Shown: positions 53,064-62,305 of the stretch, piece by piece | How positions within the stretch are numbered: position 1 is the stretch's first letter | Layout of the letters: each line of letters begins with the position of its first letter | Source of the DNA: Nocardioides sp. cx-173 | GTDB lineage: Bacteria; Actinomycetota; Actinomycetes; Propionibacteriales; Nocardioidaceae | Assembly (NCBI RefSeq): GCF_021117365.1 | Contig: NZ_CP088262.1 | Coordinates: 3,660,501-3,724,500 of the forward strand | Reading direction: 5' to 3' | DNA: 64,000 nucleotides | Translations under genes and position numbers: made by a program | The notes under the pieces: generated by a model | Databases searched by the model: none | What the model was told of the DNA's origin: nothing | What the model saw: only the letters and a program-made list of their open reading frames with translations

Positions 53064-54518
53064 GTGGAACTTCGGGACTACCTGCGTGTGGTGCGCAGAC
53101 GCTGGGGCGTGATCGCTGTCGCAGCCCTGCTGGGCCTCGGGGTCGCCGCCCTCTTGACCTACACGGCCACACCGAAATATGCCTCCTCGGTCAAGCTCTA
53201 CGTATCGACGGCTCAGTCGAGCACGTCAGCTGCTCTGGAGAGCGGCTTGCTCTCACAACAGCGAATCTTCTCCTACACCGACTTCGCAACGAGCCGCGAG
53301 CTCGCCGCTCAGGTGGTCAACGAGCTCGACCTCGAGGTGACACCCGGAGAGCTGATCGGCAAGGTGAGCGCGGTCGTAGTCCCGGACACGGTGGTTCTCG
53401 AGCTCACAGTCACCGACCCTGACCCGGCCCAGGCAAGGGCCCTGGCGCAGGCTTACGCCGAGGGCTTGAGCGACATGGTGCGGGAGTTCGAAACGCCTCC
53501 CGGGAAAGAGGTCGCTCCGCCCATCAAGATGTCGATCGTGGATGCCGCATCCCAGCCTGGGGCCCCGGTGTCACCGCGACCAACTCGCAACATGGCAGTC
53601 GGCCTGCTTCTCGGGCTCGCCTTTGGCGTCGGCGGAGCGCTCGTGCGCGAGAACCTCGACACCAGTGTGAAATCGCTGGAAGACGTCACGGGCTTCACTG
53701 CGGCTCCACTGCTCGGCGCCATCGCCTATGACACGACCGCACGACAGGCACCCCTCGTCAGCAACCTGGGCTCCCACACCCCGCGGGTGGAGTCCTTCCG
53801 CGTCCTGCGGACCAACCTGCAGTTCGTCGATGTCGACACCACCGACAAGGTGTTCGTGGTGACCTCGGCGGTGCCGTCGGAGGGCAAGACCTCGACCTCG
53901 GTCAACCTCGCGATCACGCTGGCGCAGGCCGGCGTGCGCACCCTGCTGATCGAGTGTGACCTTCGTCGCCCGCACGCGGCCGCCTCGCTCGAGATGGACA
54001 ACGCCGTCGGGGTGACAACCGTGCTGCTCGGCAGGGTTTCCGTCTCCGACGCCATCCAGAAGCACGAGCAGAGCGACCTGCACTTCCTGGGCAGCGGCGC
54101 GATCCCGCCTAACCCGGCCGAGCTCCTGCAGTCGCGCGCTATGGCCGACCTGCTCTCCCAGGTGCGCAGCGAGTACGACATGGTCATCGTCGACGCGCCG
54201 CCGTTGCTGCCCGTCACCGACGCCTCACTGCTGGCGGCCCAGTCCGACGGCGCGCTGGTGGTGGTCTGCCACGGCAAGACCTCGAAGGACGAGCTCGCCA
54301 ACGCGATCGGCCGCGTCGAGCAGGTGGGCGGCAAGGTAGTCGGCATCGTGCTCAACATGGTGCCCACGAGTCGCCGCTACGGCGGCGCCTACGGCTACGG
54401 CTACGGCTACGCGCCACTGGTCGAGTCGACGACGCCCTCGCGGGGCCGACGCAAGGAGCTCAGAAGCACGCAGAAGGAGCGTGCGACGACGAGCTCCCGG
54501 CGACGACTCCCGGAGTGA
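53064..54518 (+). CDS. Wzz/BY-kinase polysaccharide co-polymerase 2, with Tyr-rich tail
   Basis: 484 residues. GTG 53064 with AGGAG seven bases upstream. Same architecture as co-polymerase 1: two helices around an extracytoplasmic Wzz loop, ESFRVLRTNLQF, Walker A with E-G-K-T-S at 273-277, LLIECDLRRPHA, VIVDAPPLLPVTDA. The tail has five tyrosines (439, 443, 445, 447, 449) in an alternating Y-G pattern, the expected autophosphorylation cluster. From about 53.76 kb on the sequence is clearly more GC-biased than the first half. The 3' end overlaps the DUF4012 gene by 59 bases. Confidence 0.92.
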   Translation: MELRDYLRVVRRRWGVIAVAALLGLGVAALLTYTATPKYASSVKLYVSTAQSSTSAALESGLLSQQRIFSYTDFATSRELAAQVVNELDLEVTPGELIGKVSAVVVPDTVVLELTVTDPDPAQARALAQAYAEGLSDMVREFETPPGKEVAPPIKMSIVDAASQPGAPVSPRPTRNMAVGLLLGLAFGVGGALVRENLDTSVKSLEDVTGFTAAPLLGAIAYDTTARQAPLVSNLGSHTPRVESFRVLRTNLQFVDVDTTDKVFVVTSAVPSEGKTSTSVNLAITLAQAGVRTLLIECDLRRPHAAASLEMDNAVGVTTVLLGRVSVSDAIQKHEQSDLHFLGSGAIPPNPAELLQSRAMADLLSQVRSEYDMVIVDAPPLLPVTDASLLAAQSDGALVVVCHGKTSKDELANAIGRVEQVGGKVVGIVLNMVPTSRRYGGAYGYGYGYAPLVESTTPSRGRRKELRSTQKERATTSSRRRLPE

Positions 54519-56199
54519 CGGACACCTCGGTGTCCCCACGCTGGTTCGCCCCAGTGGTCATGCGCCACGACAGGTCCACCGTGAAGCGCGGGGGCAGCTG
54601 CGCCAGCAGCAAGGCGACCGGGCGCCCCTCCTCCACGACCGTCGTGATCTCCAGCGCCTCGCCGTTGAGCTGGACGTCGGAGACGGTCCCCCCGACCGGC
54701 GCGTAGAGGTTGATGAGCACCGTCTGGGCGCCGGGCTTGGTGCCGTAGTTTCCCGCACCCGTGATGTAGTCGGGCAGCTTGGCGGCGTCCTCCGGAGCGG
54801 CGGAGGTGAGGTGGGCTGTGCCCGACAGGCCCTGGGTCCCGTCCTTGCAGTACGTCGCGTCGACCTGGACGTCGTAGCGCAGGAAGTAGGACATCTTCGC
54901 GCCCGTGGCGTCGTTGATGTAGAACCCGACCTGCGGCGCCGCCTTCGGGTCGCGCACCAGCTCACCGGCCACCTGGGTCCCCGACAGGAGCTGTTGCTCC
55001 TCATCGAAGGAGTGCACGTAGAGGCGATGCTCGTCGGTGCCCCGTGCCAGCGCGCGGATCAGCTCCTCCGGAGATCCCACACCAGAGGACACCCGCTCGA
55101 ACACCGCCCTGGCCACCTCACGGAAGAACGCATCCTGCTCGATGGGCACCGGGAGCCGGAGGTAGGTCTGGTGGAGCAGCTCGTCCACCACGTTCTCGGA
55201 CGACAGGGCGACGTCCCCGACCTGGATCGGTCCCGTGGCCTTGAGGATGTAGGACAGCGCGACCGGGTCCAGCGAGAGGACCCCGTCGATGTCATCGTCG
55301 TAGACGTTCTCCCAGTGCGCCTTCATCAGCTCCGCCGTGCGCGGGAAGTCGGCCGTGAAGTTGGAGTCGACGAAGTACGTCCCGAGCAGGGTGTCGTAGA
55401 TGCCGTACTCCGCTTTAGTGAGCGGCAGGATCGGCTTGGCGGTCTTGGGGATGGTGTTGGTCGCGACCTGGCGGGTCATCTCGACCTTGCCGGCCTCGGC
55501 ACGCACGACCGACACCGCGCCGGGCAGGCCGCCGGTGGCGCGGATCTCGGCGTTGTTCTGGAAGACCAACAGGTAGTTGCGTGGGCCTTGCTGGCCGAGC
55601 ATCGCCGGCATCACGCGCAGCGCGGTGTCCGCCGAGGCCAGGCCGGACGCGACATCGGAGACCTGCTTGGCCAGGTCGCGATACTTCGTCTTCAGCGGCT
55701 GGATGAAGCCCGACGAGTCCTCGCCCGACAGCCGCTCGTCGGCACGGCCGAACGCCACCGCGCCCTGGGCCACTGGCTTCTGCAGCGCGGCCACCGCCTT
55801 GAGCGGGATCTGGCCGTCGCGGGGCAGGATCGCCTCGAGGTCGGTCGCGGTCGTGGTGAGTGGCTCGATGTCGTCGCTGAGGTCGGCCATCACGCCGCTC
55901 ACCGTGCGGACGCCACGTGCGTCGTCGCCGAACGAGGGCACGTGGGTCAGCAGCGACCAGGTCTTGCCCTGGGTGCGCTCGGCGGCCTTCGCGCTGTGGT
56001 CCTGCAGTGCCGCCAGCGCCGCATCCGTGCCCACGTCGTTCCCGGCCTGCACAGCAGCCTGGAGGGCCTGCGCATCGGCGGCGGCGGCCGAGAGGTCGCG
56101 GTTGACCTGCCAGGCCTGCCAGCCCACCCAGGCGCCCCCGAGCACCACGAGGCCGAGCAACGCCAGAAGGAGGAACCGCACGGGCCGTGTAGGACGCAT
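54460..56199 (-). CDS. DUF4012 membrane-anchored protein
   Basis: 579 residues. One N-terminal helix (PVRFLLLALLGLVVLGGAWVG) anchors a large extracytoplasmic part with coiled helix stretches and the DUF4012 core NYLLVFQNNAEIRATGGLPGA. Such proteins are common beside actinobacterial exopolysaccharide genes, with unknown role. The C-terminal 19 codons lie antisense to the tail of the BY-kinase gene. Confidence 0.85.
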   Translation of the reverse strand: MRPTRPVRFLLLALLGLVVLGGAWVGWQAWQVNRDLSAAAADAQALQAAVQAGNDVGTDAALAALQDHSAKAAERTQGKTWSLLTHVPSFGDDARGVRTVSGVMADLSDDIEPLTTTATDLEAILPRDGQIPLKAVAALQKPVAQGAVAFGRADERLSGEDSSGFIQPLKTKYRDLAKQVSDVASGLASADTALRVMPAMLGQQGPRNYLLVFQNNAEIRATGGLPGAVSVVRAEAGKVEMTRQVATNTIPKTAKPILPLTKAEYGIYDTLLGTYFVDSNFTADFPRTAELMKAHWENVYDDDIDGVLSLDPVALSYILKATGPIQVGDVALSSENVVDELLHQTYLRLPVPIEQDAFFREVARAVFERVSSGVGSPEELIRALARGTDEHRLYVHSFDEEQQLLSGTQVAGELVRDPKAAPQVGFYINDATGAKMSYFLRYDVQVDATYCKDGTQGLSGTAHLTSAAPEDAAKLPDYITGAGNYGTKPGAQTVLINLYAPVGGTVSDVQLNGEALEITTVVEEGRPVALLLAQLPPRFTVDLSWRMTTGANQRGDTEVSVTPGVVAGSSSSHAPSACF

Positions 56200-56263
56200 G
56201 GCGCAAACCCTAACGGCGACGACACCGGATGCCTTTTCGGCGTCCCGATTTCAGGAAATGCAA

Positions 56264-56297
56264 AGAACAGGCCCCGACCGAAGCCGGGGCCTGTTCT
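56264..56297 (-). terminator. Hairpin terminator after the Ig-like secreted protein gene
   Basis: AGAACAGGCCCCG (56264-56276) pairs with CGGGGCCTGTTCT (56285-56297): 13 bp, 8-base loop. On the minus strand a T-rich stretch follows, so this is a reasonable intrinsic terminator for the gene ending at 56322. Confidence 0.85.
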
Positions 56298-56321
56298 GCG
56301 AGAATTCCGGAAAGTCTAGAT

Positions 56322-56738
56322 CTACTTCTTGACTCGGAAGGTCTTCGAGCGGTTGGAGGCCTTGTAGATGGAGTTCTTCGCGGGGGTGAACTTCACGGTC
56401 ACCTTGTAGGCACCCACCTTGTTCAGCGCGCGGGTGGTGAACTTCTTGGCCTTGCCTCCGTAGGCGCCGCGCAGGGTCTGGCTGAAGCCGCCGCCGTTCT
56501 TCTTGATGGTGACCACGACGTTGCCCCTGACCACGCCGTTGCCCGCCCTGGTCGGCTTCACCGTGACGGTGATGGCGGCCTTCTTCTTGACCCGCACGCT
56601 CCCGGGCGCCTTGACCGTCGTCTTGGTCGCCACGCACGCCGTGTAGGGGCAGGCAGCGGTGGCCGAGGTCCCGGAGAACGCCACCAGGCCGGTCGCCATC
56701 AGGAACGAGGCCAGCAGGCCGATAATCAGCTTCTTCAT
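56322..56738 (-). CDS. Small secreted Ig-like repeat protein
   Basis: 138 residues. ATG 56738 has GGGGAG eight bases upstream. A signal peptide (KKLIIGLLASFLMATGLVAF, cut near ATAA) is followed by a Cys pair (CPYTAC) and one Lys-rich beta domain (VTVKPTRAG, VTIKKNGGG, YKVTVKFTPA) resembling bacterial Ig-like repeats. It is probably exported and cell-wall associated. Function unknown. Confidence 0.7.
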   Translation of the reverse strand: MKKLIIGLLASFLMATGLVAFSGTSATAACPYTACVATKTTVKAPGSVRVKKKAAITVTVKPTRAGNGVVRGNVVVTIKKNGGGFSQTLRGAYGGKAKKFTTRALNKVGAYKVTVKFTPAKNSIYKASNRSKTFRVKK

Positions 56739-56931
56739 CTCAGGATCTCCCCATGTAGTGCCCATAGACACCGATAAGTATTGAACGTGCGAGGACAGTC
56801 AAGCACAGCGCGGTATGCCTGTGGTGGGATCAGTGACTATCTGAGATGGCAAGACACATGTTCTTAACAAACTTTGCCTTTGGACGACGCGGAGTGGTCC
56901 GCATGAGCCATGCCTGGACGCCGATATCAGG

Positions 56932-57795
56932 TCATCGAGTACGGCGTGAGGTTGCGGTGGCCAGCAACTCGCGCGCCTCGCCCGGCGACATAGGTCGGCG
57001 CTGGGCGAGGTCCGCGAGAGCCACGGCGCGCTCCACCAGCTGGGCGTTGGAGTCCACCGGAACGCCGCGACTGATCGTGAGCACGTCCTCCATGCCGACC
57101 CGTAGGTGGCCACCCTTCGCGAGCGAGGCCAGCATCACCGGGAGCGTCGAGCGGCCGATTCCGGTCGCCGACCATGAGGTGACCGACTCGGGCAGCGCGG
57201 CCACCCCGGCCACCAGCGCATCTGCCGTGCCCGGCATCCCTCCTGGCACGCCCATCACGAAGTCGCAGTGCACCTTCCCTCCGGGCGGCGGCCCGTAGCG
57301 CTCTAGAAGCCGCCCCAGGGCGTGCGCGTGACCGAGGTCGAACAGCTCGAACTCGGGCACCACGTCTCGCTCCTGCGCCAGCTGGTAGAGCTCGCAGACG
57401 AACGGCCAGGGGTTGGCGAAGACGTCGTCACCGAAGTTGGTGGTGCCCATCGTCAGGCTGCACGAGTCGGGGCGGGCGTCGAGCACCTTCAGCCGCTTGT
57501 CGAGCGGGTCGTGCACTGAGCCGCCGGTGGAGAGCTGGACGATCAGGTCCGTCATCTCGTGGAGCGCGTCGACGGTCTCTGTCAGTAGCCCGAGGTCGAG
57601 GGTGGGCTGGTGCCCCGCGTCGCGGACGTGGACGTGGATCATCGCCGCGCCGGCGGCCTCACAGGACTGCGCCGTGGCCACAAGCTCCTCGAGCGTCGTC
57701 GGGAGCTGCGGGCACTCGGACTTCGGGGTCTCCGCGCCGGTGGGGGCGACGGTGATCAGCAGAGCCTCGGGAGGTACGGCGGGCATGGGCGCCAT
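56932..57795 (-). CDS. BKACE-family beta-keto acid cleavage enzyme (DUF849)
   Basis: 287 residues. [13 protein letters not shown], the zinc-binding [37 protein letters not shown] and LRVGMEDVL all match the 3-keto-5-aminohexanoate cleavage enzyme family. It would condense a beta-keto acid with acetyl-CoA; the substrate varies widely in this family. Stands alone. Confidence 0.87.
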   Translation of the reverse strand: MAPMPAVPPEALLITVAPTGAETPKSECPQLPTTLEELVATAQSCEAAGAAMIHVHVRDAGHQPTLDLGLLTETVDALHEMTDLIVQLSTGGSVHDPLDKRLKVLDARPDSCSLTMGTTNFGDDVFANPWPFVCELYQLAQERDVVPEFELFDLGHAHALGRLLERYGPPPGGKVHCDFVMGVPGGMPGTADALVAGVAALPESVTSWSATGIGRSTLPVMLASLAKGGHLRVGMEDVLTISRGVPVDSNAQLVERAVALADLAQRRPMSPGEARELLATATSRRTR

Positions 57796-57885
57796 CGTGT
57801 CAGAGGCGGGCAGGTGTTTCGAGAGTCGGGCGTGTCGCGGGAGGTCTTGCGGTTTCTGCGGGTGGTGGCGGGGGTTTGTGGCGTT

Positions 57886-57924
57886 GGGGGTTTCGAGGCT
57901 CGCTTCGCTCGCACCTCAACCACC
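57886..57924. repeat. Family A palindromic repeat
   Basis: GGTTTCGAGGCTCGCTTCGC, then CTCGCACCTCAACCACC; 45 bases before the D-Tyr-tRNA deacylase start. No gene in 57796-57968. Confidence 0.8.
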
Positions 57925-57968
57925 GGAGCGCGGCCACCGGAGGGGCACCGGGGCGGGAGGATGGGGGG

Positions 57969-58394
57969 ATGCGAGCGGTGGTGCAGCGGGTCCTGTCGGC
58001 GTCGGTGACGGTGGATGGGACGGTCGTGGGCGCGATCGACGGACCGGGGCTGCTCGTGTACCTCGGCGTCACCCACGGGGACGGCGAGGTGGAGGTCGCT
58101 TGGATGGCCCGCAAGGTCTGGGACCTGCGGATCCTGCGTGAGCAGCGCTCGGCGTCGGAGGTGGGAGCGCCGGTGCTGGTGGTCAGCCAGTTCACGCTGT
58201 ACGGCGATGCACGCAAGGGCCGGCGGCCGACCTGGCAGGCTGCGGCGCCCGGGCCGGTCAGCGAACCGGTGTACGAGAGCTTCTGCGCTGCGCTGGAGTC
58301 GCTCGGGGCGCGGGTCGGGCGGGGCTCCTTCGGGGCGGACATGCGCGTCGAGTCGGTCAATGATGGGCCGGTGACGCTGCTGCTGGAGCGGTGA
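57969..58394 (+). CDS. dtd: D-aminoacyl-tRNA deacylase
   Basis: 141 residues, full-length [20 protein letters not shown] opens the protein, the catalytic cross-subunit motifs are SQFTLYGD and [10 protein letters not shown], with the G-P motif in place. It removes D-amino acids wrongly loaded onto tRNA. GGAGG upstream of ATG 57969. Confidence 0.93.
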   Translation: MRAVVQRVLSASVTVDGTVVGAIDGPGLLVYLGVTHGDGEVEVAWMARKVWDLRILREQRSASEVGAPVLVVSQFTLYGDARKGRRPTWQAAAPGPVSEPVYESFCAALESLGARVGRGSFGADMRVESVNDGPVTLLLER

Positions 58395-58398
58395 GGGC

Positions 58399-58496
58399 GT
58401 GGTTTCGAGGCTCGCTGGCGCTCGCACCTCAACCACCGAGGGTGCGCGCGGGGCCGGGGGGTTTCGAGGATCGCTGGCGCTCGCACCTCAACCACC
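58399..58496. repeat. Two family A palindromic repeats in tandem
   Basis: Copies at 58399-58437 and 58457-58496, both beginning GGTTTCGAGG and ending CGCACCTCAACCACC, in the same direction. They lie between dtd and the terminator at 58508. Confidence 0.85.
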
Positions 58497-58507
58497 GAGA
58501 CGCCAAA

Positions 58508-58546
58508 GCCCCCGGGTGGCGTGTCCTGGACACGCCGCCCGGGGGC
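58508..58546 (-). terminator. Hairpin terminator after the sseC-like gene
   Basis: GCCCCCGGGTGGCGTGTCC pairs with GGACACGCCGCCCGGGGGC with one wobble pair, a long 18-bp stem with a minimal loop, 7 bases after the stop of the minus-strand gene. Confidence 0.8.
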
Positions 58547-58553
58547 GGGAGGA

Positions 58554-58850
58554 TCAAATGCTGACGTTGACCTCGGCGACGGAGCCGACCGAGGCGACCA
58601 CCCGCTTGTCCACGGGGTCGGCCTTGGGAGCCAGCGTGCGCAGGGTCCACTCCCCCTCGCCGGCGAAGAACCGGAAGTGGCCCGTCGCCGAGGTCGGGAC
58701 CTCGGCGGTGAACTCACCGGTGCGGTCGAGCAGGCGCACGTAGGCGTTGCCGACGGGGTCCTCCCCGCGGAAGACCTGGCCCTGGATGATGGCCTCCTTC
58801 TTGACGTCCACGCCGTCGAGCGACAGGCCGCCCTCGGTCGCGCCGCACAT
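58554..58850 (-). CDS. DUF1416 protein (SseC-like)
   Basis: 98 residues: MCGATEGGLSLDGVDVKKEA is the fixed start of the DUF1416 family, next to rhodanese genes in most actinobacteria (SseC in mycobacteria); the rest is a beta-rich, carboxypeptidase-regulatory-like fold. Translation is coupled to the sulfurtransferase by a 1-base overlap (TGATG). Confidence 0.9.
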   Translation of the reverse strand: MCGATEGGLSLDGVDVKKEAIIQGQVFRGEDPVGNAYVRLLDRTGEFTAEVPTSATGHFRFFAGEGEWTLRTLAPKADPVDKRVVASVGSVAEVNVSI

Positions 58851-59698
58851 CAGGCGTCACCAGGCTCGTCGCCGAGGGCGATCGGGACGCCCACGAGGGA
58901 GCCGTACTCGGTCCAGGAGCCGTCGTAGTTCTTGACGTTCTTGAGGCCGAGCAGCTCCTGCAGCACGAACCAGGTCAGCGACGAGCGCTCACCGATGCGG
59001 CACAGCGCGATCGTGTCCTTGGAGTCGTCCAGGCCGACCCCGGCGTAGAGCGCCTTGAGCTCCTCGTCGGACTTGAAGGTGCCGTCGTCGTTGCAGTTCT
59101 TGCTCCACGGCACGTTGAGCGAGGTGGGCACGTGGCCCGCGCGCTGGGCCTGCTCCTGCGGGAGGTGGGCCGGGGCCAGCAGGCGACCGGCGTACTCGTC
59201 GGGGCTGCGGACGTCGATCAGGTTCTGCACGCCGATGGCGGCCACGGCGTCGTCACGGAAGGCGCGGATCGAGGTGTCCTGGTCTGTCGCCGTGTACGAC
59301 GTCTTCTCGCGGGTCGGCACCTCGTCGGTGAGCTCGCGGGAGTCGAGCTCCCACTTCTTGCGGCCGCCGTCCATCAGGACGACGTCCTGGTGGCCATAGA
59401 GCTTGAAGTACCAGTAGGCGTAGGCCGCGAACCAGTTGTTGTTGCCGCCGTAGAGGACGACCTTGTGGTCGTTGGAGACGCCACGGTCGGACAGCAGCGC
59501 CTCGAACTGCTCCTTGTTGACGAAGTCGCGGCGGACCTGGTCCTGGAGGTCGGTCGTCCAGTCCAGCTTGATCGCGTTCTTGATGTGGCCCTTGTCGTAG
59601 GCCGTGGTGTCCTCGTCGACCTCGATGATGACGATGTCGGGGTTGTCGATGTTGTCCTCCACCCACTGGGGGGAGACGAGCGAGCTCTCGCGAGACAT
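58850..59698 (-). CDS. Thiosulfate sulfurtransferase (rhodanese, CysA2/SseA type)
   Basis: 282 residues, two rhodanese domains. The second holds the active Cys233 in ALCRIGERSSLTWF, the C-R-x-G-x-R-S loop of thiosulfate sulfurtransferases; the first has VSPQWVEDNIDNPDIVIIEV. It passes sulfur from thiosulfate to an acceptor thiol. The block with SseC-like, DUF4395, thioredoxin, MoaD, GlnR and MshD is the same as around Rv0814c-Rv0819. Confidence 0.92.
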   Translation of the reverse strand: MSRESSLVSPQWVEDNIDNPDIVIIEVDEDTTAYDKGHIKNAIKLDWTTDLQDQVRRDFVNKEQFEALLSDRGVSNDHKVVLYGGNNNWFAAYAYWYFKLYGHQDVVLMDGGRKKWELDSRELTDEVPTREKTSYTATDQDTSIRAFRDDAVAAIGVQNLIDVRSPDEYAGRLLAPAHLPQEQAQRAGHVPTSLNVPWSKNCNDDGTFKSDEELKALYAGVGLDDSKDTIALCRIGERSSLTWFVLQELLGLKNVKNYDGSWTEYGSLVGVPIALGDEPGDA

Positions 59699-59711
59699 GT
59701 GGTGTTGCCTT

Positions 59712-60176
59712 TCAGTTGGTTGCGGACCGGCCGGCGGCGACCGGGCCAGACGTGCTGGTGATGCGGCGGACGAGCAGGTAGAGCTCGCAGCCCAGGCAGA
59801 ACCTGAAGACCGCGTTGAGCAGGGCGGCGGTGAGGGCGAGGCCCGTGGCCACGAGGCCGAGCACCGTCACGCCGGACAGGAGGCCGGCCAGGCCGACGAG
59901 GGCGAAGCCGAGACCGACCGTCTGGGCGAACCGCGGTGGCGCCGGGTCCTCCCACTCCGCGGCCTTGGTCAGCCGGGGGCGGACGAGCGTGCGGAAGAAC
60001 CAGGAGTGCGGGGTGCGCTGGACTCCGAGCAGCGCCCCGATCGCGAAGAGGGCCGCCTGGACGGCCAGCAGGATCGTCGCGAAGGCGCTGGGCGCGGTGG
60101 CCAGCACCGTCGCCAGCACCACGGCCGTCACCGCAGCGTTGAGCTGCGGGCCGCGCGAGTCGATCTGGGTGGTCAT
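59712..60176 (-). CDS. DUF4395 membrane protein
   Basis: 154 residues with about four hydrophobic stretches and the conserved CLGC motif near the C-terminus (FRFCLGCELYLL). DUF4395 genes occur next to rhodanese and thioredoxin genes, so a thiol-linked role at the membrane is plausible. It leads the operon with the sulfurtransferase (13-base gap). Confidence 0.87.
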   Translation of the reverse strand: MTTQIDSRGPQLNAAVTAVVLATVLATAPSAFATILLAVQAALFAIGALLGVQRTPHSWFFRTLVRPRLTKAAEWEDPAPPRFAQTVGLGFALVGLAGLLSGVTVLGLVATGLALTAALLNAVFRFCLGCELYLLVRRITSTSGPVAAGRSATN

Positions 60177-60249
60177 GAGTCTCCTGTGTCCTGGCTTCGG
60201 GGAAGGCAGGGGCCCGTCGCGCTCGGTGCGCGCTCGGCTCGGCAGGAAA

Positions 60250-60263
60250 CTAGAGTGATCTAG
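60250..60263. promoter_or_regulatory. Inverted repeat upstream of the sulfur-relay operon
   Basis: CTAGA-GTGA-TCTAG, a 5-bp dyad in an AT-rich patch, lies 74 bases before the DUF4395 start in a 298-bp gap (60177-60474) that is otherwise empty. It could be an operator or promoter part for the minus-strand operon. Confidence 0.4.
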
Positions 60264-60474
60264 TAGACTTAGCGGAGCGGTGGACGGGACCCGTCAGGAC
60301 ATTCGACACAGGGACGAGTGCACGCGGCAGTGGTCCACTGCGCGCCGCTTCGTCAACCAGGTCGAGATCATGTCCCCAGAGTAGGGAGGTCGCGACCGTC
60401 GCACCCAACTCCATGTCCACATCATGGACTCCTCGTCCGAGATGTGAGACCTCGGGCGCGCCGTAAGCGTCGGG

Positions 60475-60960
60475 TCAGTCATGCGCAGGCCCTCCGCCGC
60501 CACCGCTCTGGGCGGCCAGCGCGTGAAGCACCTGCTCCTTGCGTGGGGCACCCGCGGCGCGGGTGACCTCCAGACCACGGGCATCGAGGAAGATCGTCGT
60601 AGGTGTGCGCAGGATGCCCAGGCGGCGTACGACGTCGAGGTGGTGCTCCGCGTCGACCTCGACGTGGGCCACCCCTGGGACGACCTCCGCGACGTCGGTG
60701 AGGATCCGGCGGGTGGCGCGACACGGCGCGCAGAACGCCGAGGAGAACTGCAGCAGCGTCGCGCGCTCGCCCAGCCGGTCTGCCCACTCGGTGCCGTCCA
60801 GCAGCGAGGCCGGGGCGCGCTCGGTGGGCGTTTGGGGAGGCGTCTCGGCGTCGCGGACCGGGTGGGTGCCGCGGAAGCGGCCGTCGGTCACGGCCCGGTA
60901 GGCGCCGAAGGCGAGCGCTGCGGCCACGGCGATGACGAGCACGAGGATTCCGGGGGGCAC
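60475..60960 (-). CDS. Thioredoxin-family membrane-anchored protein (ThiX-like)
   Basis: 161 residues; GTG 60960. N-terminal helix (ILVLVIAVAAALAFGAY), a Pro-rich linker and a thioredoxin domain with C-A-P-C in FSSAFCAPCRATRRIL; cis-Pro lies in ILRTPTTIF. Likely a membrane-bound thiol reductase or oxidase facing outside, working with the sulfurtransferase. Confidence 0.88.
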   Translation of the reverse strand: MPPGILVLVIAVAAALAFGAYRAVTDGRFRGTHPVRDAETPPQTPTERAPASLLDGTEWADRLGERATLLQFSSAFCAPCRATRRILTDVAEVVPGVAHVEVDAEHHLDVVRRLGILRTPTTIFLDARGLEVTRAAGAPRKEQVLHALAAQSGGGGGPAHD

Positions 60961-61038
60961 GTGGGGGCAACGAGGCGAGGGCCGTCGGCATTCCGGCCCT
61001 CGGCGGTCGAGCGGTCGGCCACCGCTCTCGACTCACCA

Positions 61039-61081
61039 GGTCTCGAGGCTCGTCGCTGGCGCTCCTCGCACCTCGACCACC
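61039..61081. repeat. Palindromic repeat, family A/B hybrid
   Basis: GGTCTCGAGGCTCGTCGCTG and on to CACCTCGACCACC: ends like family B, centre like family A. Lies in the 166-bp spacer before the MoaD gene stop; no gene seen there. Confidence 0.75.
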
Positions 61082-61126
61082 GAACGACGCGGCCCCCTTC
61101 GGTGGGCGCCTGAGCCTCGAGACCGG

Positions 61127-61429
61127 TTAGCCGCCGGCGAAGGGCGGGAGGAACTGCAGGGTCGAGCCGGGCGGGATCTGGAGGGCGGCGGGGTCCTCGG
61201 TGGCGACGGGGCGGTCGCCGAGGAGGACCGAGCAGACCCCGATGACGTCCAGGAGTCGGGTGTCGGGGTGGAGGCGAGCGACGCGCTCGACCACCTCGGC
61301 CAGAGATATCGGCCCGGTTACAGAGAGCTCGTCGCCGTCGACTCCCGCCGCGGATCGTGCGGCGGCCCAGTAACGGACCTCGATGATCCCGGTCTCATTT
61401 AACTTGGAACGATCTACTGTGTCGGCCAC
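61127..61429 (-). CDS. MoaD/ThiS-family sulfur-carrier protein
   Basis: 100 residues, GTG start. Beta-grasp fold with [16 protein letters not shown] at the start and the C-terminal FLPPFAGG, whose Gly-Gly end is thiocarboxylated. Molybdopterin synthase or another sulfur transfer is possible; the neighbour rhodanese may charge it. The N-terminus is some 15 residues longer than usual. Divergent from glnR by 86 bases. Confidence 0.88.
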   Translation of the reverse strand: MADTVDRSKLNETGIIEVRYWAAARSAAGVDGDELSVTGPISLAEVVERVARLHPDTRLLDVIGVCSVLLGDRPVATEDPAALQIPPGSTLQFLPPFAGG

Positions 61430-61515
61430 GTTTCGCTACTCTTCTCCTCAGATTCGCCCGACCGGAGCCCAGCGTTGCGTTTCGGTCCCCGCCCCATTGT
61501 CGGGAGGAGACCATT

Positions 61516-62256
61516 GTGAGCACACTGCTTCTACTCACGAGCGCCCTGCAGTCCTCAGCCGAGGTGCTGCCCGGTCTGGCGCTGCTGGGCCACCAGGTGA
61601 AGGTCCTCCCCGCGGAGGGCAGCGCCCTGCTGGAGGCGCCCGAGGCCGACCTGCTCCTCGTCGACGGGCGTCAGGACCTCGCCGGGGCCCGCGACCTGTG
61701 TCGCCTGATCCGTACGACGGGCACCGACGTCCCCGTCCTGCTCATCGTGACCGAGGGCGGGCTGTCGGTCGTCAACCACGACTGGGGCATGGACGACGTC
61801 GTCCTCCACACCTGCGGCCCCGCCGAGCTCGAAGCCCGCATCAAGCTCGCGATCGGCAGGCTCAACGCCCGCCGCGACGCCGCGGACCCCGATGCCCACG
61901 TCATCCGCTCCGGCGAGGTCGTGGTCGACGATGCGACCTACACCGCCAAGATCGGCGGGCGCTCGCTAGACCTGACGTTCAAGGAGTTCGAGCTGCTGAA
62001 GTTCCTGGCCCAGCACCCCGGGCGCGTCTTCAGCCGCCAGCAGCTCCTGCAGGAGGTGTGGGGCTACGACTACTTCGGCGGCACCCGCACCGTCGACGTC
62101 CACGTGCGGCGCCTGCGCGCCAAGCTCGGCCCCGAGAACGAGACGCTCATCGGCACCGTCCGCAACGTCGGCTACCGCTTCGTGGTCCCGGCCAAGGACA
62201 AGGAGGGCGCGGCCGACGCCGCGCTCGTCGCCGAGCGCGAGGGCCAGGACGCCTGA
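61516..62256 (+). CDS. glnR: GlnR-type orphan response regulator
   Basis: 246 residues; GTG 61516 with GGAGGAG seven bases upstream. The receiver domain starts [18 protein letters not shown] and keeps Asp50 in LLVDGRQDL, but other acidic-pocket residues are absent, as in GlnR. The OmpR-type winged helix is [20 protein letters not shown] and [20 protein letters not shown], then [19 protein letters not shown]. GlnR controls nitrogen assimilation in actinobacteria. No kinase gene is next to it. Confidence 0.92.
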   Translation: MSTLLLLTSALQSSAEVLPGLALLGHQVKVLPAEGSALLEAPEADLLLVDGRQDLAGARDLCRLIRTTGTDVPVLLIVTEGGLSVVNHDWGMDDVVLHTCGPAELEARIKLAIGRLNARRDAADPDAHVIRSGEVVVDDATYTAKIGGRSLDLTFKEFELLKFLAQHPGRVFSRQQLLQEVWGYDYFGGTRTVDVHVRRLRAKLGPENETLIGTVRNVGYRFVVPAKDKEGAADAALVAEREGQDA

Positions 62257-62305
62257 GCCCACGTGCGCGAAATGCGCGCGCAGTACGGCGCTCTAGGCTG
62301 GCACG

